A stretch of DNA of 64,000 bases from Alicyclobacillus herbarius DSM 13609 (GCF_000430585.1 NZ_AUMH01000003.1:124001-188000); one strand, 5' to 3'. Shown: positions 42,017 through 51,470, counted from the stretch's first letter. A program made the numbers and translations. Notes: generated by a model from the letters alone, not told the origin.

Positions 42017-42163
42017 CAGTACGCCGCCTCCTTGTTTGATCCCGGTCTGTTGGCACCCCCTATTGGACATTTGCCAACAACCCTGCATCCCACAGATGAA
42101 TACCGTTGATGATATACACCTCTTGTGCTTGGTGTTCAGATCGACCGAGAAAGGTGGATAGAG

Positions 42164-42376
42164 ATGAAACTGGACACCTTCATCAAATTGGGGTCACTCG
42201 CTTTCCATGTGGCACAAGACGAAAAGGTACGTGAGCTGGTGAAGATTGCTCACCAAGGAGCGAAGCGCCGCGGACTCTTTGCACCACCACCCCCTCCCCC
42301 TACGCCAGCACAACGCCCGCATATTCCGTTTGCGCCCATAAGCCTCCATGACCACTCCCTCTACTGGCGTCCTTAA
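42164..42376 (+). CDS. Hypothetical small protein with proline-rich tail
   Basis: A 70-residue protein. Residues 1-36 are helical (MKLDTFIKLGSLAFHVAQDE), followed by a run of proline residues and a tail rich in P, H and Y. GAAAGGTGG lies about 7 bp before ATG 42164. The pattern is seen in small spore-coat type proteins, but no name can be given. Confidence 0.5.
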   Translation: MKLDTFIKLGSLAFHVAQDEKVRELVKIAHQGAKRRGLFAPPPPPPTPAQRPHIPFAPISLHDHSLYWRP

Positions 42377-42416
42377 ACGAGGTGCCGGAAACAGAACGGG
42401 CCGTTAGACAGCCTAC

Positions 42417-42601
42417 CCCTTAGCGGCCCGTCGTCGCAAACGCCTCGTCCGCAACTTCATCCAGCGTCCACCCCTTCCCCCGCACGTCTTTGTAGACCAC
42501 GTAGTCAGGTCGGAACTCAGCCGGAAATTCCCGGTTCCACCCTCACCCCCATCCACCGTGATAAAATCGGGCCGCATCCCTGTAACAAGTACAATGTTCA
42601 C
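42417..42601 (-). pseudogene. Fragment of an FMN-binding glutamate synthase-like gene
   Basis: The frame from about 42601 reads GMRPDFITVDGGEGGTG, the conserved FMN/loop motif of glutamate synthase-type barrels (normally followed by A-A-P-x-x-F). Here homology stops after GGTG. In the adjacent frame the following codons read WNREFPAEFRPDYVVYKDVR and DEVADEAFATTGR before TAA, an unrelated conserved-looking tail. So this is a junction of two gene ends, both partial. Confidence 0.6.
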
Positions 42602-42721
42602 GAAACGCCCACGCCTTATGCCTGGCTGTAAGGACTGACGGGGAACCTATGAGAAAATCCATGCGGGGTTTCGTGATAGAATGAAGCTCGACGATACCGA
42701 CCAAGGGGAGAAAAGGATACG

Positions 42722-43660
42722 ATGCCGATTATGCCCAGCGACGATTGGGAACTTCTGAATGTGACTGCAGCTCCGGCCGTGGAGTCCCTGGCAGCTCGCT
42801 TGGGATGGGCGTTCCGCCGTCAACAAACCGTCTCCCTGCTCCAGGCGGGCTGGGTGATTGGCCTTCGCCGCAACACCCAACTCCTGGCGACCGCAGCCGT
42901 CTTCCATTACGATGAAGCCTGGGCCTCCCTGGGTATGGTCATGGTCGATCCGGACGTACAAAGGCAGGGGATTGGTCGGCGTTTGGTCTCTGCATGCCTG
43001 GAACGGGTACGAGACCATACCCAGTGTATATCGCTGGTCTCCACGGCGGCCGGCTACCCGCTCTATCAATCCCTCGGGTTTGAAACGCTGGATACGGTGT
43101 ATCGATACCAGCTGCGTCTGGAGAAGGTCACGGAGAACGGGGCTGGGTCTACCGCCCGTCACCGGCTCGGTACCGCACCCCATGCGGACCACGCACGCCA
43201 CACGACTCGCTGTGTCTGTCTTCGTGAGGAACAGTGGACCGACTTGGTCGACCTCGACCGTATCGCAGTCGGCGCGAATCGGTCGCGCCTGTATATCTCG
43301 TCCATAGAGGCAACCCCTGATTCCACACCGACGCGGTCGCAGACGGCCCTCGGTTCCTTCGCTCCCGACGGCAGGCTCTCCGGAGTCGCACTCGTCACAG
43401 CCAAACCAGGCGCCCTGGCCGTTGGCCCGCTCATCGCCGCCTCCCTGCCCGAGGCCTTGGCCCTGCTGAGTGCGGTTCAGCGCGTGACCCATGGGGTGCT
43501 CCGCATCGACGTGCCCGGTAGTCAAACGGCGTTCCGACACGCGCTTGAACAGACTGGGTGGCAACTAGTCATGCACTCGCCCTTGATGACCTGGCATGGC
43601 ACTCCCTTACCCGGACAGCGGCACCTGCTCTACGGATTGCTCGATCCCGCCCTCGGCTAG
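42722..43660 (+). CDS. GNAT family N-acetyltransferase, two-domain
   Basis: A 312-residue protein. The N-terminal GNAT domain (about 1-145) has the acetyl-CoA loop VDPDVQRQGIGRRLV and YPLYQSLGFE. The C-terminal half (about 160-312) resembles a second, degenerate GNAT-like domain often fused to such N-termini. ATG 42722 has AAGGGGAGAAAAGGA upstream. Likely an acetyltransferase; the substrate is unknown. Confidence 0.82.
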   Translation: MPIMPSDDWELLNVTAAPAVESLAARLGWAFRRQQTVSLLQAGWVIGLRRNTQLLATAAVFHYDEAWASLGMVMVDPDVQRQGIGRRLVSACLERVRDHTQCISLVSTAAGYPLYQSLGFETLDTVYRYQLRLEKVTENGAGSTARHRLGTAPHADHARHTTRCVCLREEQWTDLVDLDRIAVGANRSRLYISSIEATPDSTPTRSQTALGSFAPDGRLSGVALVTAKPGALAVGPLIAASLPEALALLSAVQRVTHGVLRIDVPGSQTAFRHALEQTGWQLVMHSPLMTWHGTPLPGQRHLLYGLLDPALG

Positions 43661-43752
43661 GCGGGCAGCCTGGAGCTTCTGCGGCAAACATATACGGATG
43701 CAAAACACCCGTTGCACAAAGGGTTGCGCGTTGGGACATGTTGTCGCGGTGA

Positions 43753-45228
43753 TTACGGGAGAAATTGGGGATTACCCACGTATTCCTGCTCGAACAAACG
43801 CCGCAAATCCGGAACGTGGTGCCTGTCGGAGAGGATCAACAGATGGTCGTTCGCCTTAAGGCGGGTCGCCCCACGCGGAACAAGCACGCTCTCTCCCCGA
43901 ACGACGGCATAGCAGAGGGTGTTCGGTGGAAATGGAACCTCGACCATCTTCTTGTTCACCAGCTGGGAATCCGGCGTAATCTCTACCGGCAGTACAATCG
44001 CGTTCTCACGGGCGATGGCGACGAGCTCAAACAGACCTTCGGAGGGAGACGGATCGAACAAATCCAGGCGCTTAGCAAACGGAACCACCGTCAAGCCCTG
44101 CACCAAGGTGGATGCTAGTACGACAAAGAAGACCGCATCGAACATCGTTTCCGGAGTATAGACCGGCGCCAGCATCGCGGTCAAGATGAGGACAATGGGC
44201 ACCGCTCCGCGCAGGCCAGCCCAACTGAGGAACACCTTTTCCCGCCAATCGAGCCCCATGCCGAGCGTGGACAACCAGACTGCGGTGGGCCTTGCCACAA
44301 ACAGCGCCCCGACCGCCAGACCCAATCCAGGCAGGACAATGTGCGCCACACCCGCTGGATGAAGCTGCAGGCCCAAAACGACAAACATCAGGATGTGCAT
44401 GGTCCACGATACGCCTTCGTGGAAGCGGAGGATGCTGTAACGGTGCTCCAAACGGTGATTGGCCATCCAGACAGACGCCGCGTAGACGGCTAAAAAACCG
44501 CTGCCGTGGGCCAAATCGGCCACCGCGAAGGCCAGCAAGGCAAACGCTAAGGACAAGGTCGGATAGAGCCCACCCGTATCCAGTTTGATGCGCTGGTTGA
44601 CGAACGAGCCCACATACCCCATCGCAATGCCAGCCGCTAAGCCCACCAGCATCTGCAAACTGAACAGGACGATGACGTGCAAGGTCGCCTGACCGACCGA
44701 TCCGATGCCGCTTTCCGCCCATTGAATCAGGATGATGGTGAGAAAGAACGCCATCGGGTCGTTCGTACCCGATTCCACCTCCAGGATATCGACCAAACGG
44801 CGCCGGAGTGCCGCCCCGCCAAGAATCGAAAACACAGAGGCGGCGTCGGTCGAACTGACCGCAACCCCCACCAAGGCGGCGGCATAAAACGGCAGATGGA
44901 GCAAGCCTGCGGCCAGTACGGTCATAATGGCCGAGCTGATGATCACGCCCAGTGTCGCCAGCGAGAGGGACGGAGCCCAAGCATTACGGATACGGTTCCA
45001 CGAGGTGTGCAGACCCCCCTCAAACAAGATGAGAATCAGTGCGACATAACCGAGGTACTGAGCGAGGTGTGCGCTAATCCGCGGGGCAATGTCGAATCCA
45101 TGCGGACCGATGAGGACCCCAATCAACACGAAGCCAATCAACGCGGGAAACCCGATGCGCGCGTTCACGCGGGCTGAACATACGCCTGCAACCAGAACCA
45201 ATGCCAAAACAAGTAATCCGACTTCCAT
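43753..45228 (-). CDS. CPA1-type K+/H+ or Na+/H+ antiporter with RCK_C domain
   Basis: A 491-residue antiporter of the NhaP2/CvrA type. About 12 hydrophobic helices (1-395) carry VSSTDAASVFSIL and the key ESGTNDPMAFFLT ion-binding motif, and SWAGLRGAVPIVL. Residues about 405-490 form a TrkA-C/RCK_C domain that would bind a nucleotide or K+. ATG 45228 follows GGAGGTGG. It likely expels monovalent cations in exchange for protons, relevant to pH homeostasis. Confidence 0.92.
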   Translation of the reverse strand: MEVGLLVLALVLVAGVCSARVNARIGFPALIGFVLIGVLIGPHGFDIAPRISAHLAQYLGYVALILILFEGGLHTSWNRIRNAWAPSLSLATLGVIISSAIMTVLAAGLLHLPFYAAALVGVAVSSTDAASVFSILGGAALRRRLVDILEVESGTNDPMAFFLTIILIQWAESGIGSVGQATLHVIVLFSLQMLVGLAAGIAMGYVGSFVNQRIKLDTGGLYPTLSLAFALLAFAVADLAHGSGFLAVYAASVWMANHRLEHRYSILRFHEGVSWTMHILMFVVLGLQLHPAGVAHIVLPGLGLAVGALFVARPTAVWLSTLGMGLDWREKVFLSWAGLRGAVPIVLILTAMLAPVYTPETMFDAVFFVVLASTLVQGLTVVPFAKRLDLFDPSPSEGLFELVAIARENAIVLPVEITPDSQLVNKKMVEVPFPPNTLCYAVVRGESVLVPRGATRLKANDHLLILSDRHHVPDLRRLFEQEYVGNPQFLP

Positions 45229-45307
45229 ATTCCACCTCCTCAAAGGCAGTGAACGCCACACCACGTCTAGATTGTCCAATTACGTCTACAACGGCAAGTC
45301 CCGATGT

Positions 45308-47044
45308 TTACCGTAAACATTGATAAATCAAGTCCATACGAATGTGTCTCCGCACCACCGCGGCCAGCCGATTCAGCGCCGCCTCCCGCGCCTCGTCGAC
45401 CGTGACCGAGGCAGGGGTGTATGGGATACCCTGAGCAGCGCAGATTTCGCGCAGCCATGCCCGCCGAAACTCGTCGTTGTGCAGGATGCCGTGCAAATAC
45501 GTGCCAATCACACGCCCATCCAGTGTGATGCAACCTTCCTCCTTGCGATGCGCATCGTCTCGAACCCACGTCTGGGCAAACGGCCGCACCGCCCCATCCC
45601 GAGTCTGGTTCGCTTCGTCGTCCACCTGGCTTTGACCCATATGAATCTCATACCCGCGCACCCGAATGCCGGCAAACCGCCCCAACAATTCCCCGGACAC
45701 CTGCACGGTCCGCTTGCTTTGTCCGATTTGTGTCGTCATGGGGAGTACGCCGAGTCCCGGCTCACAAACCGTACCACCCTCGATGCGGTGCGGATCGGCC
45801 ACTTGCGTCCCCAGCATTTGAAATCCACCGCAAATCCCCAGCAGCCATCCGCCCGCCTCGACATGACGCCGAAGCGCCGAGAAGAACCCCTGCTCGCGGA
45901 GCCAAGCCAAATCCAATAGCGTGCTCTTCGTTCCAGGTAACACCACCGCCGCCGCATCCGCCAATTCCGATGCGTGTCGGCAATAGCACACCTCCACCTG
46001 CGGTTCGAGAAACAAGGGGTCAAAGTCCGTAAAATTCGCGATGTGTGGAAGCTGGATGATGGCCACCCGTACACGCCTGACCCCATCCGTGGAGTCATCT
46101 CCCGTCTGGCTGCGATAGCGGGGTGAAGTCAAGGACACCGAATCCTCTTCATCAATGGTGAGGTCTTCGATGTAAGGGATAACGCCGACGACCGGGATGC
46201 CGGTGTGTTGTTCCAACCAGCGCACCCCCTCTTCAAATAAACCAGGGTTGCCGCGGAAACGGTTGATAAGGATGCCCTTCACCCGCGCACGCTCGGACGG
46301 GTCGAGCAGCTGTAGTGTCCCGACAATCGCGGCAAAGACGCCGCCGCGATCAATATCCGCCACCAACAGCACATCCGCATCCGCCATGGCGGCGGTGCGA
46401 AAGTTTGCGATGTCGCGCGACTTGAGATTGACTTCCACCGGACTCCCCGCGCCCTCAATGACAATCACCTGGTGGCGCTCGGCCAGGTACGCATAGCTCT
46501 CCTCTACGGCTTGCCACAAGGCGGTTTTCTCATCCGTGAAGTACGCCCGGGCGCTTACCGAGCCATAGACCTGTCCCTGCAGGACAATTTGGCTGGCCTG
46601 GCTTCCGGTCGGCTTGAGTAACACCGGGTTCATGTGTTCGTTGGCTGGGATGCCGCACGCCTCGGCCTGAACCGCCTGCGCCCTGCCGATTTCCCGCCCA
46701 GACGGGGTGACCGCCGAGTTGAGCGCCATGTTCTGCGCCTTGAAGGGAGCCACGTCCCAACCGTCCTGACGCAAAATCCGACACAGCGCCGTCGCCAATA
46801 CACTCTTGCCGACGTTGGACGCGGTGCCGACCAACATCAGGCTCTTCGCTCGCCCTCGAGCAGGTTGGGCACTGGAAACGGTTTTGGGCTCTCGCAAACC
46901 ATGCTCCAAGACACCCATCGCAGCCTGCCACAGGCGTTCATTGTCGTCACGCCTACGGATGGCGCTAAAGTCGATGATATCCTCGGGATGCAGCCCGGTT
47001 TGCTCAAGGTAGTCCAACAGGCGCCCCCCATGTTCATCCTGCAT
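45308..47044 (-). CDS. cobQ: Cobyric acid synthase with an extra CobD-like N-terminal leader
   Basis: Amidates four side chains of adenosylcobyrinate a,c-diamide. Of 578 residues, the CobQ enzyme begins near residue 70 with LVGTASNVGKSVLATALC (P-loop), then FKAQNMALNSAVTPSG, VIEGAGSPVEVNL, ICGGFQMLG (nucleophile Cys) and a late GTYLHGILHN His. Residues 1-30 (DEHGGRLLDYLEQTGLHPED, then IIDFSA) match the N-terminus of L-threonine-phosphate decarboxylase CobD, HGG...DFSAN. So a CobD stub is fused in front. ATG 47044 has GGGGAGGG 6 bp upstream. Last gene of the riboswitch-controlled operon. Confidence 0.93.
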   Translation of the reverse strand: MQDEHGGRLLDYLEQTGLHPEDIIDFSAIRRRDDNERLWQAAMGVLEHGLREPKTVSSAQPARGRAKSLMLVGTASNVGKSVLATALCRILRQDGWDVAPFKAQNMALNSAVTPSGREIGRAQAVQAEACGIPANEHMNPVLLKPTGSQASQIVLQGQVYGSVSARAYFTDEKTALWQAVEESYAYLAERHQVIVIEGAGSPVEVNLKSRDIANFRTAAMADADVLLVADIDRGGVFAAIVGTLQLLDPSERARVKGILINRFRGNPGLFEEGVRWLEQHTGIPVVGVIPYIEDLTIDEEDSVSLTSPRYRSQTGDDSTDGVRRVRVAIIQLPHIANFTDFDPLFLEPQVEVCYCRHASELADAAAVVLPGTKSTLLDLAWLREQGFFSALRRHVEAGGWLLGICGGFQMLGTQVADPHRIEGGTVCEPGLGVLPMTTQIGQSKRTVQVSGELLGRFAGIRVRGYEIHMGQSQVDDEANQTRDGAVRPFAQTWVRDDAHRKEEGCITLDGRVIGTYLHGILHNDEFRRAWLREICAAQGIPYTPASVTVDEAREAALNRLAAVVRRHIRMDLIYQCLR

Positions 47045-47046
47045 CT

Positions 47047-47925
47047 TCAGCCCTCCCCGGCCAACAGCGCCACTGCCATCAACCACAGAAGTGTTTCGGT
47101 GATTTCGTGTAGCGCACCGTATGTATCTCCCGTCATTCCGCCAAAGCGTCGGCGCATCCAGGCGCTGAACCCCGCGGCAATGAACAATGTCCATATGGCC
47201 GCCAACAACACCTGCCCTACGGGCAATACCGCCACACCCAAGGTCAACGTGCAGACACTCCCCAACAACAGCACCCCGATTGGCACGCGCCCGGCAAACA
47301 CTGCGCCAAGGCCCTGACCTGGCTGAGCCGGTGGCGCCATACGCATCGACCAGATCATCCCTAGGCGCGAGAGCATGGGCGCCCAGCACAACCACGCCGC
47401 TTGAGACCAGGCCAACGGGTTATGAATGTGAAACGACGCGGGCACGGAACTGAGGCAGGTGAACTTTATGAGCAGCAAGCAGACCCCAAACACCACGCCA
47501 ACGGCTCCCGATCGGCTGTCCTTCATGATGGCCAACGCCTCCTTCTGCGGACGGCGGGAGGCAAGACCATCCACCGTATCCATCCAGCCGTCGACGTGCA
47601 GAGCGCCGGTGCTTGCCGTGTACAAGGCGAGTGCCACGCCCGCACTGGGGCCTGTAGGCAGCCAGGCCTCTAAGCCCGCGTCGACCATCCAGAGGAACAC
47701 ACCGAGGACGAACCCAACCAAGGGTACAAACGCCATACTCCAGTGAATCTCGGTTTCCTGTACATCGCGAATGCGCGGTGCAGGCCAAACCGTGGCAAAC
47801 TGCCAGGCAAGAATCAGACAGCGTAGAACCACCAACAGACTGCGCCCCCAAACATAACAAGGCCGCGAGCACATTCGTCGCCCCATCCAGATGCCGTAGT
47901 TGCCACCCACGCGTTTCCGGTCCAT
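47047..47925 (-). CDS. cobS: Adenosylcobinamide-GDP ribazoletransferase (cobalamin synthase)
   Basis: A membrane enzyme that joins adenosylcobinamide-GDP with alpha-ribazole. The protein is about 276-292 residues with six or more hydrophobic helices and the family motif TGALHVDGWMDTVDGL followed by MKDSRSGAVGVV. The start is uncertain: ATG 47925 gives a basic 17-residue leader without a ribosome binding site, while an internal ATG (MCSRP) has GGGG 6 bp upstream. It is close behind cobU. Confidence 0.9.
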   Translation of the reverse strand: MDRKRVGGNYGIWMGRRMCSRPCYVWGRSLLVVLRCLILAWQFATVWPAPRIRDVQETEIHWSMAFVPLVGFVLGVFLWMVDAGLEAWLPTGPSAGVALALYTASTGALHVDGWMDTVDGLASRRPQKEALAIMKDSRSGAVGVVFGVCLLLIKFTCLSSVPASFHIHNPLAWSQAAWLCWAPMLSRLGMIWSMRMAPPAQPGQGLGAVFAGRVPIGVLLLGSVCTLTLGVAVLPVGQVLLAAIWTLFIAAGFSAWMRRRFGGMTGDTYGALHEITETLLWLMAVALLAGEG

Positions 47926-47929
47926 GGCC

Positions 47930-48475
47930 CTAGCGTGGCGCGTCCGTGGCCCCTTTGACGGGCACAGGGATGCCGGCGACCATCCAAACGACTTCATCCG
48001 CAACCGCAGCGACGTTTTGATTCAGCCAGCCTAGCCAATCTCGATACAACCGTGATAAGTGATCCCCGGGCACAATCCCTGCCCCCACCTCATTGCTAAC
48101 CAAAATCGCCCTTCCTTCCCCACGCTTCAGTGCATCCGTCAACGCCGTCACTCTCTGCAGGTAGGTGTCTTCGCTGCAGCCGACGTAGAGCCAGTTGTTC
48201 AGGAGTAGCGAGAGGCAATCGACGAGAATCAAATCATGGGCTGTGGCGCGGGCTAACACAGGGGCTATATCCATCGGTTCCTCAAGGGTACGCCAGGCGG
48301 ACGGTCGCGCCTCTCGGTGGCGACGAATCCGATCCGCCATCTCGTCATCGGTGACCTCTGCCGTCGCCACGTACGTAACCGAAAGCTCGTGAGTGGCCGC
48401 GAGTTGACGGGCCCGTGTTTCGGCGTAGCCGCTCTTGCCGCTGCGTGCCCCGCCGAGCACAAACACGGATTTCAT
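47930..48475 (-). CDS. cobU: Bifunctional adenosylcobinamide kinase/guanylyltransferase
   Basis: Phosphorylates adenosylcobinamide and adds GMP. The 181-residue protein has Walker A GGARSGKSGYAE at 8-19, TYVATAE, the RRHREARPSAW signature and ILVSNEVGAGIVP. Its ATG overlaps the stop of the upstream ATPase (ATGA). Cobalamin assembly genes cobU-cobS-cobQ therefore follow the B12 import genes in one transcript. Confidence 0.96.
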   Translation of the reverse strand: MKSVFVLGGARSGKSGYAETRARQLAATHELSVTYVATAEVTDDEMADRIRRHREARPSAWRTLEEPMDIAPVLARATAHDLILVDCLSLLLNNWLYVGCSEDTYLQRVTALTDALKRGEGRAILVSNEVGAGIVPGDHLSRLYRDWLGWLNQNVAAVADEVVWMVAGIPVPVKGATDAPR

Positions 48476-49305
48476 ACGCCCCCCCCTTTTGATATCCCGG
48501 CATTGACGCCAGACCGTGCGAAGTCCCCGGCCAGGGACCGGTGATAGGTGAAACGGAGATGCTGCGAATGCGGGTCGGCAAACACGTCGGCTTCCACGCG
48601 GAAGACGTCACGGAGAGCATCCGGGGTGAGGACCTCGATTGGATGCCCCGTCGCATACACACGCCCTTCCCATAAAATCATCAATTCCGTGCAATAGCGG
48701 GCTGCAAACTCCAGGTGATGAATGGCCAGGATGACGAGTCGCCCGTCTGCGGCCAATTCCCGCAGTCGCTCGAGCATATCCAGCTGGTAATACACGTCCA
48801 GATTGGAGATGGGTTCATCCAGCACAAGAATCGGGCTTTCCTGGGCCAGACAACGGGCCACGCCCGCCCGCTGCCGTTCCCCCCCGGACAGTCGAAAGAG
48901 CGGGACGCACTCGTATTCGGTGAGGCCCATGCGCTGGATGGATGCGTGGACGACTCGCCAGCCGTGCGCCCCCAAACCGCCAAACGGGCTGCGGTGGGCG
49001 TAGCGGCCCATCTCCACAAATTCACGCACCGTGAACGGACAGTCCTCCGGTTGCTGCTGCGGCAGGTAAGCCAAGTACCTGGCGCGCTCTTTGGCTGTGA
49101 ATGTGGATAACGACCTGCCGTTCAAGACCACACCGCCCCTGGAAGCCGGCCAGATCCCTGCTAACAGCCGCAGCAGGGTGGACTTGCCGGCCCCGTTGGG
49201 GCCGACGATGCCAACCACCTGACCTCCCCGCCAAGTGGCCGATACACCGGAGAGCACCGGTTGAAAACCGAGGTTCTTCAGCTCCAGACGTACTTCCTGG
49301 TTCAC
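48472..49305 (-). CDS. btuD: Vitamin B12/iron-siderophore-type ABC transporter ATPase
   Basis: The ATPase of a BtuCD-type importer. The 277-residue protein has Walker A VGPNGAGKSTLL, Q-loop LPQQQPE, signature LSGGERQRAGVARCL, Walker B ILVLDEPISNLD and H-loop HHL. The start is GTG 49305, overlapping the btuC stop by 4 nt (GTGA). The cobalamin riboswitch and the cob genes mark the substrate as a corrinoid; sequence alone would not separate it from a siderophore system. Confidence 0.9.
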   Translation of the reverse strand: MNQEVRLELKNLGFQPVLSGVSATWRGGQVVGIVGPNGAGKSTLLRLLAGIWPASRGGVVLNGRSLSTFTAKERARYLAYLPQQQPEDCPFTVREFVEMGRYAHRSPFGGLGAHGWRVVHASIQRMGLTEYECVPLFRLSGGERQRAGVARCLAQESPILVLDEPISNLDVYYQLDMLERLRELAADGRLVILAIHHLEFAARYCTELMILWEGRVYATGHPIEVLTPDALRDVFRVEADVFADPHSQHLRFTYHRSLAGDFARSGVNAGISKGGGV

Positions 49306-50327
49306 TGTCTGGACCCCCGTTCAAACGCTTTATAGTGGCGGCGCAGCAGGTAAAGAAAAAACGGCGCCCCCAGACACGATGTCACCACGCCCACGTTCAA
49401 TTCCACCGGCTGCAAGGCCATGCGTCCCAAAAGATCCGCCAGCGCCAGCAAAATTCCGCCGCCCAGGGCAGAGGCCGGCAAGAGCACGCGGTGCCGAGGT
49501 CCTACCCACATGCGGATTAAGTGCGGGACAATCAACCCGACAAACGCAATGACCCCGCTGACACTGACACACGCCCCGACGACCAGGGCGGACATCGCAA
49601 ACAAAATCTGCTTGATGGTCTGAATGGGGACGCCAAGCCCTTCCGCTTGCTCTTCCCCGATGGAGAGAATATCGAGCGCCTGGGCCTGCCACCCGTAAAC
49701 CGCGAGTCCAGCGAAGACGAACACGAGGACCATCCATACGCTCGTCCAGGTGGTGCCGTCCAGTCCCCCCATGAGCCAGAACATCATCTCCTGCATGGTT
49801 TGCAACGGAACTAGAGATAACAGCAGCATCACCATCGCGCTGCAGAATGAACTGACGGCCACCCCCGCCAACAGTAATGCGTAGATGGCCGTCCTTCCTT
49901 GCAGGGTCGCGAGACGATAGATGACATACACGACAACCAGCCCGCTGAGAAAGGCCCCAACGGGCGTCGCCCAGACGTTCAGCTTGGCCAGTCCGACTTG
50001 AATCGTCAACACGGCGCCCAGCGAAGCGCCGCTGGAGACCCCAATGACGGCCGGATCGGCCATCGAATTGCGAAACACCGCCTGCAGGACCGCGCCGGTC
50101 GAGGCGAGACCCGCCCCGACCAGTATCGCCACCAGGGCGCGCGGCCAGCGAATCGCGCCCATCACCACCGCGTCCCCGCTGCGAACCCCGTGCAAATAGG
50201 CGAGCGTATCCGGAATGAGCTTAGCGACCGGAATCGACATTGGCCCAATGGAAACCTCCATGGCTGTGGCTATCACCAAGGCGGCAGCCAGTGCGCACAA
50301 GGCCAGGCGGGTGGAAGGGTGCCTCAT
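49302..50327 (-). CDS. btuC: Vitamin B12-type ABC transporter permease
   Basis: A 341-residue FecCD-family permease with about ten helices. Family marks include GAIRWPRALVAILVGAGLASTG, FRNSMADPAVIGVSSGASLG and IAFVGLIVPHLIRMWVGPRHR near the C-terminus. ATG 50327 overlaps the btuF stop (ATGA), so btuF-btuC-btuD are coupled in the usual order. Confidence 0.92.
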   Translation of the reverse strand: MRHPSTRLALCALAAALVIATAMEVSIGPMSIPVAKLIPDTLAYLHGVRSGDAVVMGAIRWPRALVAILVGAGLASTGAVLQAVFRNSMADPAVIGVSSGASLGAVLTIQVGLAKLNVWATPVGAFLSGLVVVYVIYRLATLQGRTAIYALLLAGVAVSSFCSAMVMLLLSLVPLQTMQEMMFWLMGGLDGTTWTSVWMVLVFVFAGLAVYGWQAQALDILSIGEEQAEGLGVPIQTIKQILFAMSALVVGACVSVSGVIAFVGLIVPHLIRMWVGPRHRVLLPASALGGGILLALADLLGRMALQPVELNVGVVTSCLGAPFFLYLLRRHYKAFERGSRQ

Positions 50328-51325
50328 GGCGTCGGCAGCGTGACCTGGGGCAGGTTCGCGTCCGGATACATCGCGTGGGCCACGTCCCAAACCCCTTTCA
50401 CCACGTATTGCGAAACACTCGAAAGGTCCGCCCCATTAATCGCGTACACACGATGATTTTTGACGGCCGAGACAGTCTGCAGCTTAGGATCGTGGAGAAT
50501 TTTTTGTATGAACGCTTTATCATCCGAAGAGTCGATGATGACGTCCGGGTTCATCTTGACGATTTCTTCATCGGTCACTTTCGCCCACCCGTTCAGCTTC
50601 GCGGCCGCGTTGATGCCGCCGGCATCCACAATCATATCATTCACTGTGGTTTGGTTGCCCGCCGCAAAGCCGTAGGAGCTGTAGTCGAGTACACTGAGCT
50701 TCTTTTCGTTCTTAACCGCCTGGTGAATCCCGGACAAGTTCTGCTTCATCGCGCTGACCAAACGGTTGGCCTTCGCCGGCTCGCCGACCAGTTTGCCGAC
50801 GACCCCAATGTTGCGCTCAATGTCGGCTATCGAATTGAAATTGTTAAATTCGTAGGCTGGAACGCTTGCTTGTTCAATCTGCTGGACCGCCCCCGGCTTC
50901 GTGTAAGAAGCCAACAGCACGAGGTCGGGCTTCGCCGCCAAAATCTTTTCCACGTCGCTCGCGGCATCGGAAATCGCCGGAATGCCTTTTACCTGCGCAC
51001 GGACATTCGAGTAATTCGGATTGCTCGCCTGAGACGTCACCATCGCAATCCGCTTTTTCGGGACCAGTGCCGTCAGAATTTCATCCGTACCTTCGGTGGC
51101 GGAAACAATGTGCTGAGGCTGCTTGGCAAGGGTCAATTTATGTCCCGCATCGTCGGTCAAGGTGAGTGGATAATGGACCGTGGTCGATCCGCCCGTGGAT
51201 GACGGAGTCGTTGGCTTCGCAGTGGAATGGTCTTTTGCGGTGTTGGATGCACTTTGCGTGCCGCACGCTGCGGTCAACAAGGCGACCGCCGTCACGGCAG
51301 AAATCCAAACCAGCTTTTGTTTCAT
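50324..51325 (-). CDS. btuF: Cobalamin-binding ABC transporter lipoprotein
   Basis: A 333-residue substrate-binding protein. The N-terminal signal ends LLTAAC (lipobox, slightly atypical), followed by a Ser/Thr/Lys-rich linker and the BtuF-like domain with RIVSATEGTDEIL-type start, LVLLASYTKP and DMIVDAGGINAA. ATG 51325 follows GGAGGGTTCC. It is the first gene after the cobalamin riboswitch. Confidence 0.9.
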   Translation of the reverse strand: MKQKLVWISAVTAVALLTAACGTQSASNTAKDHSTAKPTTPSSTGGSTTVHYPLTLTDDAGHKLTLAKQPQHIVSATEGTDEILTALVPKKRIAMVTSQASNPNYSNVRAQVKGIPAISDAASDVEKILAAKPDLVLLASYTKPGAVQQIEQASVPAYEFNNFNSIADIERNIGVVGKLVGEPAKANRLVSAMKQNLSGIHQAVKNEKKLSVLDYSSYGFAAGNQTTVNDMIVDAGGINAAAKLNGWAKVTDEEIVKMNPDVIIDSSDDKAFIQKILHDPKLQTVSAVKNHRVYAINGADLSSVSQYVVKGVWDVAHAMYPDANLPQVTLPTP

Positions 51326-51387
51326 TGTGGAACCCTCCATCCGTATCGTCTGGAGCGTCCCCTTCTGAGTCGTTTGCGAGTGGGCAT

Positions 51388-51413
51388 AGAAAAACTCCGC
51401 CTCTCGGCAGAGT
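51388..51413 (-). terminator. Terminator in the btuF leader
   Basis: On the minus strand AACTCTGCC pairs with GGCGGAGTT around a GAGA loop (one mismatch) and is followed by TTTTC. It lies between the cobalamin riboswitch and btuF, so it is the likely expression platform. Confidence 0.78.
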
Positions 51414-51470
51414 TCACGCACGAGGTCTACGAGACCCTGTCGGCGCACTCAACCTCTCCTCGAAGGTTCA

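Noticed and set aside
47045-47395. Longer cobQ start at 47395
   Set aside because: The added 117 codons lie entirely inside cobS in another frame; ATG 47044 has a strong ribosome binding site.
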